DNA of 64,000 nt, taken from the NCBI GenBank assembly GCA_000611775.1, contig KK106984.1:1518364-1582363 (forward strand), read 5' to 3'. Below, one piece after another: positions 32,290-42,093 of this stretch. The notes beneath the pieces are model-generated. The model searched no databases. It was not told where the DNA came from and saw only the letters and a list, made by a program, of their open reading frames with translations. Both the position numbers and the translations under genes were made by a program. This DNA is from Umbilicaria muhlenbergii (Eukaryota; Ascomycota; Lecanoromycetes; Umbilicariales; Umbilicariaceae). Each line of letters opens with the position of its first letter. Positions within the stretch are counted from its first letter, which is position 1.

Positions 32290-32982
32290 ATGAGAGGGTT
32301 TCACATCTCTGGCGTACTCCTCGCAGCAGGAGGTGTGCTCGCACAAAACAAGTCCAGCACACCCGGGACCTGCAGCGCGGGCTTCTATCCGGGGACCAAC
32401 ACTGTCATCTACACCGTCCCACACACCTATCCTCAGGTCCTTTCCATAATCGCCGACTTCCGGAATATCACCTGGAACAACATTCCCTACGATGCCGTCT
32501 CGTTGAACGGCACCGACAACACCATCGGCACTGCGCGAACTTTCACGGCTCAAGGTGCCACCGCCACCGAAACGCTCGTCGTCTACGAAAAGCCCGCCGC
32601 AGGCCCGTTTGTCATGGTCAACGCTTTCAGTCCCTTCAAGCAGGGCAACACCACTTCCTACAGTGACTTCAATTCCAACGTTGCCACACCCGTCTGTGGC
32701 GGCGCGGCTTGCACGTTGAATTTTACCGTCAACTTCTGTGCTACGGATACTGCAAACGCGGCCGCCTTCTTTCAAATGGTTCACCTAGCCGATGCCGTCA
32801 ATGTTGGGCTGTTTCTGGGAGGACGCAATTTCACCTCATGTGCTGCTCTTGGGGCAAACTCCTCGACAACAGGAGCGGCGAGCCCGGGTGCTACTGGTGT
32901 GCCTTTTACCGGTGGTGCAAGTTTAAGAGGGTTGAGTGCAACGCTCGTGGCTGGTGCCGCAATTGCCTCGTTCTTTTGTTAA
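32290..32982 (+). CDS. Secreted GPI-anchored protein, possible SRPBCC-like fold
   Basis: A single exon encodes 230 residues. The signal peptide is MRGFHISGVLLAAGGVLA|Q. The C-terminus has a Ser/Thr/Gly spacer, then GGASLRGLSATLVAGAAIAS and FFC, a typical GPI attachment tail. The middle has several N-glycosylation sites and four to six cysteines (GGAACTLNFTVNFC). Residues about 40-125 (VPHTYPQVLSIIADFRNITW, DNTIGTARTF, TETLVVYEK) read like the START/Bet v 1/polyketide-cyclase (SRPBCC) layout. That fold is an inference from pattern, not a search. The protein should sit on the plasma membrane or cell wall; its ligand is unknown. A strong hairpin begins 2 bases after the stop codon. Confidence 0.83.
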   Translation: MRGFHISGVLLAAGGVLAQNKSSTPGTCSAGFYPGTNTVIYTVPHTYPQVLSIIADFRNITWNNIPYDAVSLNGTDNTIGTARTFTAQGATATETLVVYEKPAAGPFVMVNAFSPFKQGNTTSYSDFNSNVATPVCGGAACTLNFTVNFCATDTANAAAFFQMVHLADAVNVGLFLGGRNFTSCAALGANSSTTGAASPGATGVPFTGGASLRGLSATLVAGAAIASFFC

Positions 32983-32984
32983 TT

Positions 32985-33038
32985 GTGTCTCGCAACTAAC
33001 AGTCTTTGTATAGGCCAAGACTGCTAGTTGCGAGACAC
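32985..33038 (+). terminator. 22-bp hairpin just after the GPI-protein stop codon
   Basis: The arms 32985-33006 (GTGTCTCGCAACTAACAGTC..) and 33017-33038 (..GACTGCTAGTTGCGAGACAC) are inverted copies with one mismatch and a 10-base loop. It could be a 3' UTR structure affecting RNA stability or 3'-end formation, or the two ends of a tiny foldback element. The terminator label is a guess from position. Confidence 0.6.
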
Positions 33039-34888
33039 TACCAATGGTACCATTGCGGGTGCTATTTGCTAAAGCTAAGTCACGTTTGCTCGTAAGAAGG
33101 TCCAATCTTAGCCCCGAATGTAGCAACTGGATTGCGTGTCAAACGACCTTAGTACGTATATAGGGTACTTCTGCTGAACTTGCTCCATACGAGTCTGATC
33201 ATCCAAGTCAAGGCAGTTTGGTGGCGCTATCCGCCAAAATGCATCCTCCACATTAGGATTGAAACTGTTTATGCGCGAAGATAACCATGGTTGGCATTTG
33301 CATCCTGTATTGCACTATGCCCATCTTATGCTGTTCTGGGGACGAGGTACGAAGTATGTTTGACCAACACGAGGATCATCCTGCACGGCGTAAAAGCTAG
33401 AACATTCATCCTTCTCACAGGGAACAATGTACTCCTACCACGGCCGATCCAGTCAGGTGCTCGGCTGCGGTCAGCTCCTGTAGACCAAGTCGCGTTAGAT
33501 GGCTGTTGAAGCCGAGGCTGAGTGTCGGCTGTGTGCCTGAGGAATCTGCTTCCACGTAGGACAAAGCATGCCTCTTCGCCATGTTCCTCTACAGATCCGA
33601 ATGGCAAGAGGCACCGAGACGTGCCTTGGAGCATGTACATCGTGCCTTCCATGCGAGGCCTTACCCTCTCCCCGCAAATCGGGATATTCTAAGGTTAAGA
33701 TGGCTCGCGAACTGCATCTGTCCCCCTACGGCATTTCGCAACAAGCAAGAGGCGCGGCATGGTCACGCTGACTGTATCCTTCCCGTCAGAAGGTGAAGCG
33801 CTCAAATACGAGTAGCGTGGCCAGCTGTGCCAGCGGCTTGGGGGCGATGTCGGCTCCTGCGCTAAAGGCAGTGGTGATGTTCGACATGTCTCCAAATCCG
33901 AGACGGCACTAGCTCGGGCACTACTGCAGGGGCATCCAAGGCCGCTATTGGTGGTCGCAAGCTCGCAGCATCCAGGGTCGGCCGGGAAGCGCTCAAATCT
34001 GATGTGCTGGCACTTGTCACCTCTGCGCTCTGAAGATCTCTTGGACGGCGAGCAAGTCACGAATGTAACCCCATGCCTTGCGCGTTGCCGCCGAATGCAG
34101 GCCTTGTGTTCTGGAAGGGCGCTATGGATATCCGGGCGGGGGGTTGGAACGACGCTGCCATGTGTTCCAGGATCATTGATCTTGGACGGACACGACAAGG
34201 CTTGCTTCAGATGGTCTTGGCTCGGCTGAGGCTGTGGTTGCTTTCTTTGTCGAACCTGCGTACGGTGCAGTCCATGGCGTTGGAGCTGAGCAGTTGATGG
34301 CCGAATACACCTAGTGCTGATGGCTGGTCTTCTATCGTGATCGTATCGTTGTGCTCAAACCAGGATGTTTCTTGTGCGAGGTGTCAGTAAGGAGGCACAT
34401 TCGATAAATCCTTGTGCAGCCGCCGGCGAAGCAGCTGCAGTGGGGAGGCCGAGGGGGTTTGCCTGCACCATCGCCATCCACCGAGCACCGTTGCGCCGCT
34501 CGCAAGAAGTGCTCGGCGGAAAGTACGGAGGAGCAGAATCGTGTAAATGTGGTTTTGCAGAGTGTGTTGGAGTCCGATGTGATATCGTGGAGAGAGTAGA
34601 TCTTCTCCACGATTGACACCAGATGGCTCTACTCTAGGGCGGCGCAAATCAGCGCGACCCGAGGCGGCCCCTCTGGCCCAAGCCGACGAGAGCAGTTTGC
34701 GACCATTCAGGATCGATTGCGGCAAACAAGGCCCCCTCCATCCCGGTCGCTCTCATGCACGAAAATTTGCAATGTGTGCACAGCTCCACAAATCCTCCCG
34801 GGACTGACTCCAACGCAGGCTCCCCTGCCAGATGCCGAAAGTGTGAGACTCGAGGCTCACCTTGCCCTCCGATTCGCGTGTTTCAGCG

Positions 34889-34920
<32 letters not shown>

Positions 34921-35323
34921 CCCATCCTGCCGGACTGTTGCCTCCTGCCCTGACCGGACCTCACCTTCTTACTACTCTCCACTGCATGCCCTGTCGATGA
35001 ACCTCCAGTACTCGTCGTCGCGGTCACCGTTCTCGAGGAAATCTCCCACCGTGGTTGAATGGATTCGCGATAATCCTGTTGGAGCTATACTAGCTTCACG
35101 GCAAAGGAGTAAATAGAAAACATAAGGAGGAAAGAGCTGCGAACCAAATCACGACGACTGACGACCCAAGTCGACACACCGTCAGAATGCGACAGCAGTC
35201 CGGCATTTAGAATCTGCGGCTGCCGTCGCCGTCTGGATTACCAGTTCTTGTATCGAGCTGGGGTACAAGCACTTCTTAACGACTGCAGTATCCTCGTGGT
35301 ACACGCGAGTAACCCGCTGTACA
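33039..35323. other. 2.3 kb gene-free stretch with CCCTCA hexamer repeat
   Basis: No frame is convincing on either strand. About 34891-34921 is a tandem CCCTCA repeat of five units. The rest is ordinary. The end is the promoter of the kelch-like gene. Confidence 0.45.
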
Positions 35324-37738
35324 ATGTCTCTTCCACTACCGCCCGTCCCGCTCAAGAACCACTGCTCGGTCATTAACAACAACACTCTCTACACTTATCA
35401 GCCAGACGCATTTCAATCGCTGGGACTCGAGAAGGGCGGGTCATGGTTGCAATTACCGATGGGAGTATCGGTGACTGGAGCAGCTTGCGTTCGAGGATTG
35501 TCAAATGGGCAAGAGGTGCTCTACGTTGTAGGAGGAATGGCCAATACGTCAACGTCGGATTACCCCGGCCTACAGTATTACTCGTTCGCGAACAACAGCT
35601 GGGCGAATGTGACTCCTACGGTTCTTGTCACCCAGGACCGACTAAGACATGGCGCCGCATACCTCAACTCGTCGTCGATGATATTAGTATACTCTGGGTC
35701 TCAACACGGGACTTTGACGCCGTCCTCCGAAACATTTCTCATCTCCACGACACCTCCTTATGATGTAAGAGCATTCAGTTCTCACGCGCCGCCAGTGATT
35801 TCACCAGTACTCTTACCGTTTAATCAAAGCCATGCTGTCGTGTTGGGAGTTGGCCCTCAAAACAAGGAGGTGTTTACGTTTGGACCACAAGATGCCTGGC
35901 AAAAGCTCAATGTGACTCTGCAAAATGGATTGAATGATTCGAGCTCAGCTCAAGCGGCGATAGTCAGCGGTAGTGACGGAAGCAAAGTACTGGAAGTCTT
36001 TGATATGAGCGAGTCACCCAACCAGATCACGACGGCTCTGTTGCAAGGAGCCAATAGTACACCAACCGCAGGTCAACAAAGTGGCACTTCGACATCATCT
36101 ACACCCACCGCAAGCAACACACCTACCAAGCCTAGGAGGAGAGATATCACCATTGCGAACTGGCCAGCATATAATAGCACTCTTGCCCCTCAAATCACCC
36201 GGAATGGTTTCTCGCTTGCTCAAGATTCTGCCGGCTTGGTTGTTATATCTGGTGGAACTGACGATTCAAATCCTCTATGCATATTCAATCAAGACGAAAA
36301 TCAATGGGTGAATACCACTCAGCTCTTCGGCGAGCAAACCCCGGCGGCACGTACTGGCGGCAGTCCCAGCTCGACAGACTCGCCTGTAGCGAGCTTGACG
36401 GCTACTGCATCGCCATCATCCTCATCGGGCGCAGCTGCATCAAACGGCAATGTCACAAGGAATCGGTCTCTTACAATCCTTGGCGCGACCCTGGGGGCAA
36501 TCTTCGGTCTTGCAGCCCTCTTGATTCTCGCGCTTTGCCTGCTTCGTTGTATACGACGGCGGCGACGGAACCGCCACGAACACTCAGGAAGCGATTATGC
36601 CACTGACTCGAAGAACAACATGGACTTTGCGGATCGAGGCGCCGAATTCATGAGTGAAGCAGGCGGCTCTTTCGGGCATAGGCATAACGACTCCGGAACC
36701 TCTGCAACTTCCGAGGCTATCATGTCTGGCCGTGCCACCGTCGGTTCCCCACAGTCCAAACGCGGTTTCTTCCACAAACCAGGCGATAGTGATGGCAGCG
36801 CCAAATCTATCTTCAGTCGTACCAGATCGCCTCTTGCACCCTCACCACAGCCGAATGCCCACCACGCCGGCGCTCATAGCATTGGTAGAGAAGTGGTAGC
36901 CTTTGCCTCTCCAGAAGCACGTACTGAGCCTAGGGCAGATACAGGCTGGAGTAAATACTTCTCTAATAATAGCACCACCAACCTTGCAAATATACCTGCA
37001 GGATATGCTCGCCATGACTCTAATTCCAGACCCACGACATATACATCTGCAAGCCGATCAGACTACACGAGTGGTTCTAGAGATCCACACGAGTCCGCTG
37101 AAGTCCCTCCTCTCAATATACGAAGCAGCCAAGAAGGTCTTGCGTCTTTCCCTACACGTGAAAGATCTGGTAGTCCACCTCTCGGCCGTACAGGTGTAGC
37201 CTTGACCAAGGAGGCGAGCCCAATACCATCCACGCCTTCTTCGCTGCACACAGACGGGGTCTCAGATCTTGACGAGAATGACCATGAGTATCAACGCACT
37301 CATGGTCCACAAAGCGAGGGTATGGCATCGTGGACTCCTGTGGCAATCTCGGACAGGGGCAGTACGTGGGAAGAGAGACCCGCGAGCAGTATATACGCTG
37401 ATAGCGTCATCTATCCGCACCCGGGGGAGAAGGTACGGATACCAAATTTCCCGGGTGTGCCGAATTCGGCCAGAAACAGCCAGGTGGAACAAGAAAGCGG
37501 ACTCAGACGAGGTCCGTCAGTGATCAGGGACTTTGCAGCTCCGGAGTCTGGACGACCTCCACCCAGAGCGGCACAGGATCCGGGCATTGAAAGGGGTGAG
37601 GACCAGCACATAAAAAGGTTTCCGAGAAAGCCCTTGGAGGCGGACACGGAAGCTACGGACAAAGCCGGATACTATGGACAAAGGAGGAGGAAAGAGAGGG
37701 GAACTGAGGATATGAGTTGGCTGAACCTGGGGAAATGA
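35324..37738 (+). CDS. Kelch-like repeat, single-pass membrane protein
   Basis: A single exon encodes 804 residues. Residues 1-300 have kelch-type strands (LYVVGGMANTSTSDYPGLQY, RHGAAYLNSSSMILVYSGSQ, LVVISGGTDDSN) and many N-glycosylation sites, so this half is probably outside. A Ser/Thr/Pro stalk follows. One transmembrane helix lies at about 382-406 (LGAIFGLAALLILALCLL), followed by RCIRRRRRNRH. The last 390 residues are a disordered, phosphorylation-prone tail. No classic signal peptide is seen at the N-terminus (MSLPLPPVPLKNHCSVINNN), so a first exon may be missing or the helix may act as an internal signal. I recall that homologs are often labelled 'splicing factor CLF1' in databases. 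Nothing in this sequence supports that label; the true clf1 lies at 28859. Confidence 0.85.
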   Translation: MSLPLPPVPLKNHCSVINNNTLYTYQPDAFQSLGLEKGGSWLQLPMGVSVTGAACVRGLSNGQEVLYVVGGMANTSTSDYPGLQYYSFANNSWANVTPTVLVTQDRLRHGAAYLNSSSMILVYSGSQHGTLTPSSETFLISTTPPYDVRAFSSHAPPVISPVLLPFNQSHAVVLGVGPQNKEVFTFGPQDAWQKLNVTLQNGLNDSSSAQAAIVSGSDGSKVLEVFDMSESPNQITTALLQGANSTPTAGQQSGTSTSSTPTASNTPTKPRRRDITIANWPAYNSTLAPQITRNGFSLAQDSAGLVVISGGTDDSNPLCIFNQDENQWVNTTQLFGEQTPAARTGGSPSSTDSPVASLTATASPSSSSGAAASNGNVTRNRSLTILGATLGAIFGLAALLILALCLLRCIRRRRRNRHEHSGSDYATDSKNNMDFADRGAEFMSEAGGSFGHRHNDSGTSATSEAIMSGRATVGSPQSKRGFFHKPGDSDGSAKSIFSRTRSPLAPSPQPNAHHAGAHSIGREVVAFASPEARTEPRADTGWSKYFSNNSTTNLANIPAGYARHDSNSRPTTYTSASRSDYTSGSRDPHESAEVPPLNIRSSQEGLASFPTRERSGSPPLGRTGVALTKEASPIPSTPSSLHTDGVSDLDENDHEYQRTHGPQSEGMASWTPVAISDRGSTWEERPASSIYADSVIYPHPGEKVRIPNFPGVPNSARNSQVEQESGLRRGPSVIRDFAAPESGRPPPRAAQDPGIERGEDQHIKRFPRKPLEADTEATDKAGYYGQRRRKERGTEDMSWLNLGK

Positions 37739-38528
37739 GCTGGATTACTGATCATTTAGCATGGTGCACTGGCGCTTGAGAGGCTGTTTGATGGTATTGA
37801 CTATTCGTGACGATCCTTAAAGATACCCGGCTTAATGGAGCATTTGGTAGCGGGTGTTTCGTCATTCCTTTGCTCTCATCAGACACCGGGTGGTGTCATG
37901 ATAAATGAGGGTCAGATGTCACTCGCTAATCCGGGGAGCTACTTGGATGTGAATGCGGATGGCTTGTATTGTATTTGTAGAATACTACCTACGATAGTCG
38001 AAGAACTCGATACCGCCAATAATTGTGGTGCTGATACCTGACTAGTATGTGCTTCTGTGGACCCGTACACGCCGTACACGCCGTGTCAATGTGAATTGTA
38101 CATTAAGGGGGAAGGGGCGGTAGCGAAAACGGTCTTGGCACTGTCTCAGTGTTCTCGTCTCGTCAACATGATCATGACATAATCTTGATTGCGTGACTGT
38201 CTTGCCATAGAGACCATTGTAGAGGCAACAGAGCTTAAATTGAAGACAATCATAAGATAATAACTTAACCAAGACATCTTATACGTTCAAGACTGTGTCA
38301 GAGATAACATCTGGAAGTTTAATTTTTTGAAATTCATGAGAATATATTTAATTGCTATTGCTATGAGCCTCTGAATATCCACCTCATGATTTTATAAACA
38401 TGGAAAATGGATGATTTAGGCCGACATATATATAGAGTGCGCCGCTGTGGATGTTGTCATATCATAGTGTTGCTGCATGTACATGTATGAAGTGACAAGT
38501 CAAGCAAGAAGGCAGATGAGTCTGTAAT

Positions 38529-38564
38529 GTCTGTGACGTCTCAGTAATCTGAGATGTCACAGAC
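38529..38564. repeat. 16-bp inverted repeat (hairpin)
   Basis: GTCTGTGACGTCTCAG, a TAAT loop, then CTGAGATGTCACAGAC: 16-base arms with one mismatch. It could bind a dimeric factor (the arms resemble a CRE half) or be a foldback remnant. Confidence 0.65.
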
Positions 38565-38713
38565 TTATATGACGAGCTTGAGACATCTGGGTGTGGTGAT
38601 CTATTCAAATGCTGACGTTCCCGGCAGCCCTTCCGGAGTACCTATTTTTGAGGAGATGTCTACATATAAACATGCTGCCGAGACGCTGCCAAGACCATGT
38701 TCGCTAACCCCCC

Positions 38714-38965
38714 CACGCGGTTGAAAAAATAAATGCTACACCACCCGGGCAAATTAGCGAACATATTGAATAGACCTACAAGTTCGCAATAATGTTCGGG
38801 CAATGATAAGTGGACTTACAAACCTATAACTTGAGAAATAGATACTATAGATGCAAGATATTTATTCCATGAATTTCTGAAAGTTGAATAGCTTTTCGCA
38901 GAGAGTAGCAATTTTTACAATCAAGGCGCTATTCTCGGTGTCGCATTTATTTTGTCAACCGCGTG
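38714..38965. mobile_element. MITE-like element with 29-bp terminal inverted repeats
   Basis: The left end 38714-38742 (CACGCGGTTGAAAAAATAAA..) and right end 38937-38965 (..ATTTATTTTGTCAACCGCGTG) are inverted copies with two mismatches over 29 bases. The 252-bp interior is A/T-rich and non-coding. Both flanks on the plus strand are C-runs (CCCCCC), so a short target duplication of C residues is possible but cannot be proved in a homopolymer. An 11-bp inverted repeat (ATGTTCGCTAA at 38697-38707 and TTAGCGAACAT at 38754-38764) straddles the left end. No transposase is present. The class of the parent transposon is not clear. Confidence 0.72.
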
Positions 38966-39082
38966 CCCCCCTTCCCCCTTAATGTAGCGTAGAGGCTCCT
39001 TGAATTGCCGCAACCTAAGCGAGCTTTATCTTAGCTTTGCCCAAATCTGTCAACCCTTGAACTCGACCCCAGCTCACCAAAC

Positions 39083-41055
39083 ATGTCTACGTTAGCTGAT
39101 GATCTCCTCAATGACTTTGCTGACTCCGGTTCAGAAGGTGAGGGTGAGCAACAGAACGGGTTGCTCCGAGATGAGGCCACCCCACCAGTAACTAGCATAG
39201 TGAACGGCCATTCGCGGAAGTCCACGCCAATAGACCAAGATGGAGGCATGGAGCTGGACGATGACGAGGAAGAAGTGGGAGACGAGGACGAAGAGATGAT
39301 GAGCGCAGACACACTAAAAGTGGACGATGTCGAGGATGAGGAGGAAGCTAAGGCGAAGGTGGAGAAGATGCAGCTTGGGGGTGTCAACGATGTACGCAGC
39401 GTAGCAGGTCTGATGAAGACGCTGGAGCCTGTCCTAGAGGTTGGTCACCCATTCCTTACCCCTTCATGCTTTACGTGATGCTCAGGGTTTACATCTATTG
39501 TGTGGACATAGCCCTGACGTTATCCATCGCCGTCTAGAAAATAGCACACTACCAATCGCTGCCGCCAGAAAAGCAAACTACTACCGTTGGTTCAATCGAA
39601 GATAATCCAGAATATCACCTTCTTACACAATCAAATACTCTGTCCACCTCCATCGACAACGAGATCATCCTAGTGCACAAGTTCATTCGAGATCACTACT
39701 CAACTCGCTTTCCCGAGCTAGAAACCCTTATTACGAATCCGCTCGACTATGCCAAATCGGTGGCCATCATTAAGAATGGACCTATGGATAACATCAAGGA
39801 GATAGCACAGAGGACGGACAACATTGTCGGGGCATCGCTGAAGTCTATACTCGATGGACCTTCCCTCATGGTGGTAACGGTTGAAGCCACGACAACAAGG
39901 GGTCGGGAAATGAGCGAAGAAGAACTACAAACGGTCATGCGAGCTTGCGAAATGACCCTTTCCCTTGACCGTGCCAAACGAATCCTCACCGAATACGTGC
40001 AATCCCGCATGAACCTCTTCGCTCCCAACTTGACCGCCCTTATTGGCTCCCTAACCGCCGCTCAACTCCTGAACTTCTCCGGCGGCCTCACCGGTCTCGC
40101 CAAAACCCCGTCCTGCAATCTGCCACCACTCGGCTCGAAAAAGCAGTCGCAAACCGGCTTCGCAACCAATGTCGGCGTTCGCCAACAAGGTTTCCTTTAC
40201 CATTCACCTATCATCCGAGGCATTCCGTCGGACCTTAAACGCCAAGCCATGCGAATCGTTGCCGCCAAAGTAATCCTTGCCGCGCGCGTCGACCGTGTGC
40301 ACAACAGCCCAGACGGCTCCACCGGTTTCGCCCTCAAAGAAGCCTGCCTAGACCGCCTCAACAAACTCACCGAACCGCCCCCGAACAAAGGAGCCCGCGC
40401 GCTACCCGCTCCGGACGACAAACCCAGCCGGAAACGCGGCGGACGACGCGCACGGAAAGCCAAAGAAGCAACCGCGATGACGGATCTTCGAAAAGCCCAG
40501 AACAGAATGGCGTTCGGCAAGGAAGAGAAAGAAGTCGGCTACGGGACCGGCGAGGGCACCAAGGGCCTCGGCATGATCGGCCAAGCCAACGAAGGCAAAA
40601 TCCGCAGCCTCCAGATCGACCAGCGCACCAAAGCCAAACTCAGCAAATCGAACAAAGGCTGGGGGGCCGTCACGCCCCTCGGCGCCGGGACCGCCTCCTC
40701 CCTCCGCGGCTTCGGCCAGGGTGCAGGCAACTCGACCGTGTTGAGGGCGCATGGGCTCAGGTCTAGCGGCGTGGGCGCCGAGAGCGCGGGCACGGCCAGT
40801 AGTATTGCGTTTACGCCTGTGCAGGGGTTGGAGCTCGTGGATCCGAAGGTGCAGGCGCAGTTGAAGAGGAAGAGGGATGAGGAGGAGGATCGGTGGTTTA
40901 AAGGGGGGACGTTTACGCAGGTGGGGAATGCGGGTGCGGGGGCGGGGGCGGGGGGTACGGGAGGGGAGAATGGAGGGTTCAAGGTGCCGCTGTTGCCGGC
41001 GAGGAAGAAGGGCGAGATGGGGCCGCCGGGTGGGGGGAAAAGGGAGGGGGTGTGA
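39083..41055 (+). CDS. prp31: U4/U6 snRNP factor Prp31
   Basis: Two exons (39083-39439 and 39538-41055) give 624 residues. The N-terminus is acidic (MSTLADDLLNDFADSGSEGE). The NOSIC/Nop region is clear: ILVHKFIRDHYSTRFPELET, LDYAKSVAIIKNG, FAPNLTALIGSLTAAQLLNF, GGLTGLAKTPSCNL and the RNA-contact block TGFATNVGVRQQGFLYHSPI. The basic region SRKRGGRRARKAKEATAMTD and a Gly-rich tail follow. Prp31 binds the 15.5K-U4 snRNA complex and bridges U4/U6 to U5. The single intron uses a weak donor, GTTGGT, ending at TCTAG|AAA. Confidence 0.96.
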
Positions 41056-42093
41056 TGGGCTTGGCTTTGGAGGGAGGGGAGGGTGGGGGAAAGGGGTGCA
41101 TTGCATTGGGGTGGTGTCATGGCGTTTGGTTGAGCGGGGGCGGAGGGGTGTTTAGGGTGTGGACCTGATGTATTTATCGGTCGGGTTGAAAACTGAATTC
41201 GCTGCCTGTCCTGAGTGGTACAGAGTGATTGTTGCTCAGCTGGTGCATTGGCGGCAAGCTTCAGGTGTGTTCCCAAACGGGTAAATCTAGCTCTGGTGTA
41301 GTGTCCGAGAGTTGAGAGGAGCTCGTCAAGCGGAGGTGAGCAGTGGTAAGCAGTAGCAACAGGCATAACTCCCGTGTGGCATCACTGAGTTTCGTCTTCA
41401 GCTATCAACTTCTGTGTCCGAATTGCCAGCCCAACAGATCGCCGCGGTAATTGTGATTATTGTGACGGTGACCATAACATATGTGACCCACTCCGTCCGC
41501 TGTATAGGTCAGGGGTGCGCTTGTTGAGGCTTGTAGCAAGAAGGCAGAAAGGGTTTCCAGTGCCGTCGTATCGTTATCCTCATTGAAGAGGTATGTGGAT
41601 CTTGTGGACTGTGTTACGTACGACCTTCGGAAGGCAGGCGTGTGGGCAAAACTGATTAGTAGTCCTCAGCTGAGGATCCCCCCTCCTTCGCTACTTGACA
41701 ACCACAACAAATTATCAGGCACGTCGGTGTAGAGATGGTATGAAGCATGAGGATTTACTTATGTTCACCTCGAGAGATTAGGTGTACTGTTTTTACCGTT
41801 GCAGTATTGAAGAGGTCCTTGGCTGGATGATTGCCACTCGTTTTGTCCGCAGAACTGGTCGGTATATTGGTGCAAATGGAAATTGTGGCTCATTGTGTAG
41901 ATCGTGACCAGCCTCCAGGTCAAAAGTCTGGGATTGCGGAGCTAATCAATGTAGTGGCATAAGAAAGGAAGATCAAATGAGCTGTAAGAACCATGTGGGT
42001 ATCTTGAAGGTGGGACTGGCTCGAAGTTGATTTGCGGATCTCCCCTCTATCATGAAGTAAAGCATTGCCAGCGAGGAAAGAATGACAGTACAA
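41056..42093. other. Convergent 3' intergenic region
   Basis: This lies between prp31 and the F-box gene on the other strand. I find no coding frame, repeat or RNA gene. Confidence 0.5.

Larger units (their letters stand above)
37739..39082. other. A/T-rich intergenic stretch holding inverted repeats
   Basis: No gene is seen. The stretch at 38270-38950 is A/T-rich. It contains the hairpin at 38529-38564 and the MITE-like element at 38714-38965, both listed separately. The last 100 bases are the prp31 leader. Confidence 0.55.

Noticed and set aside
34891-34921. Telomere-like CCCTCA repeat
   Set aside because: The unit is CCCTCA, not CCCTAA; only about five copies, in mid-scaffold with ordinary genes on both sides.
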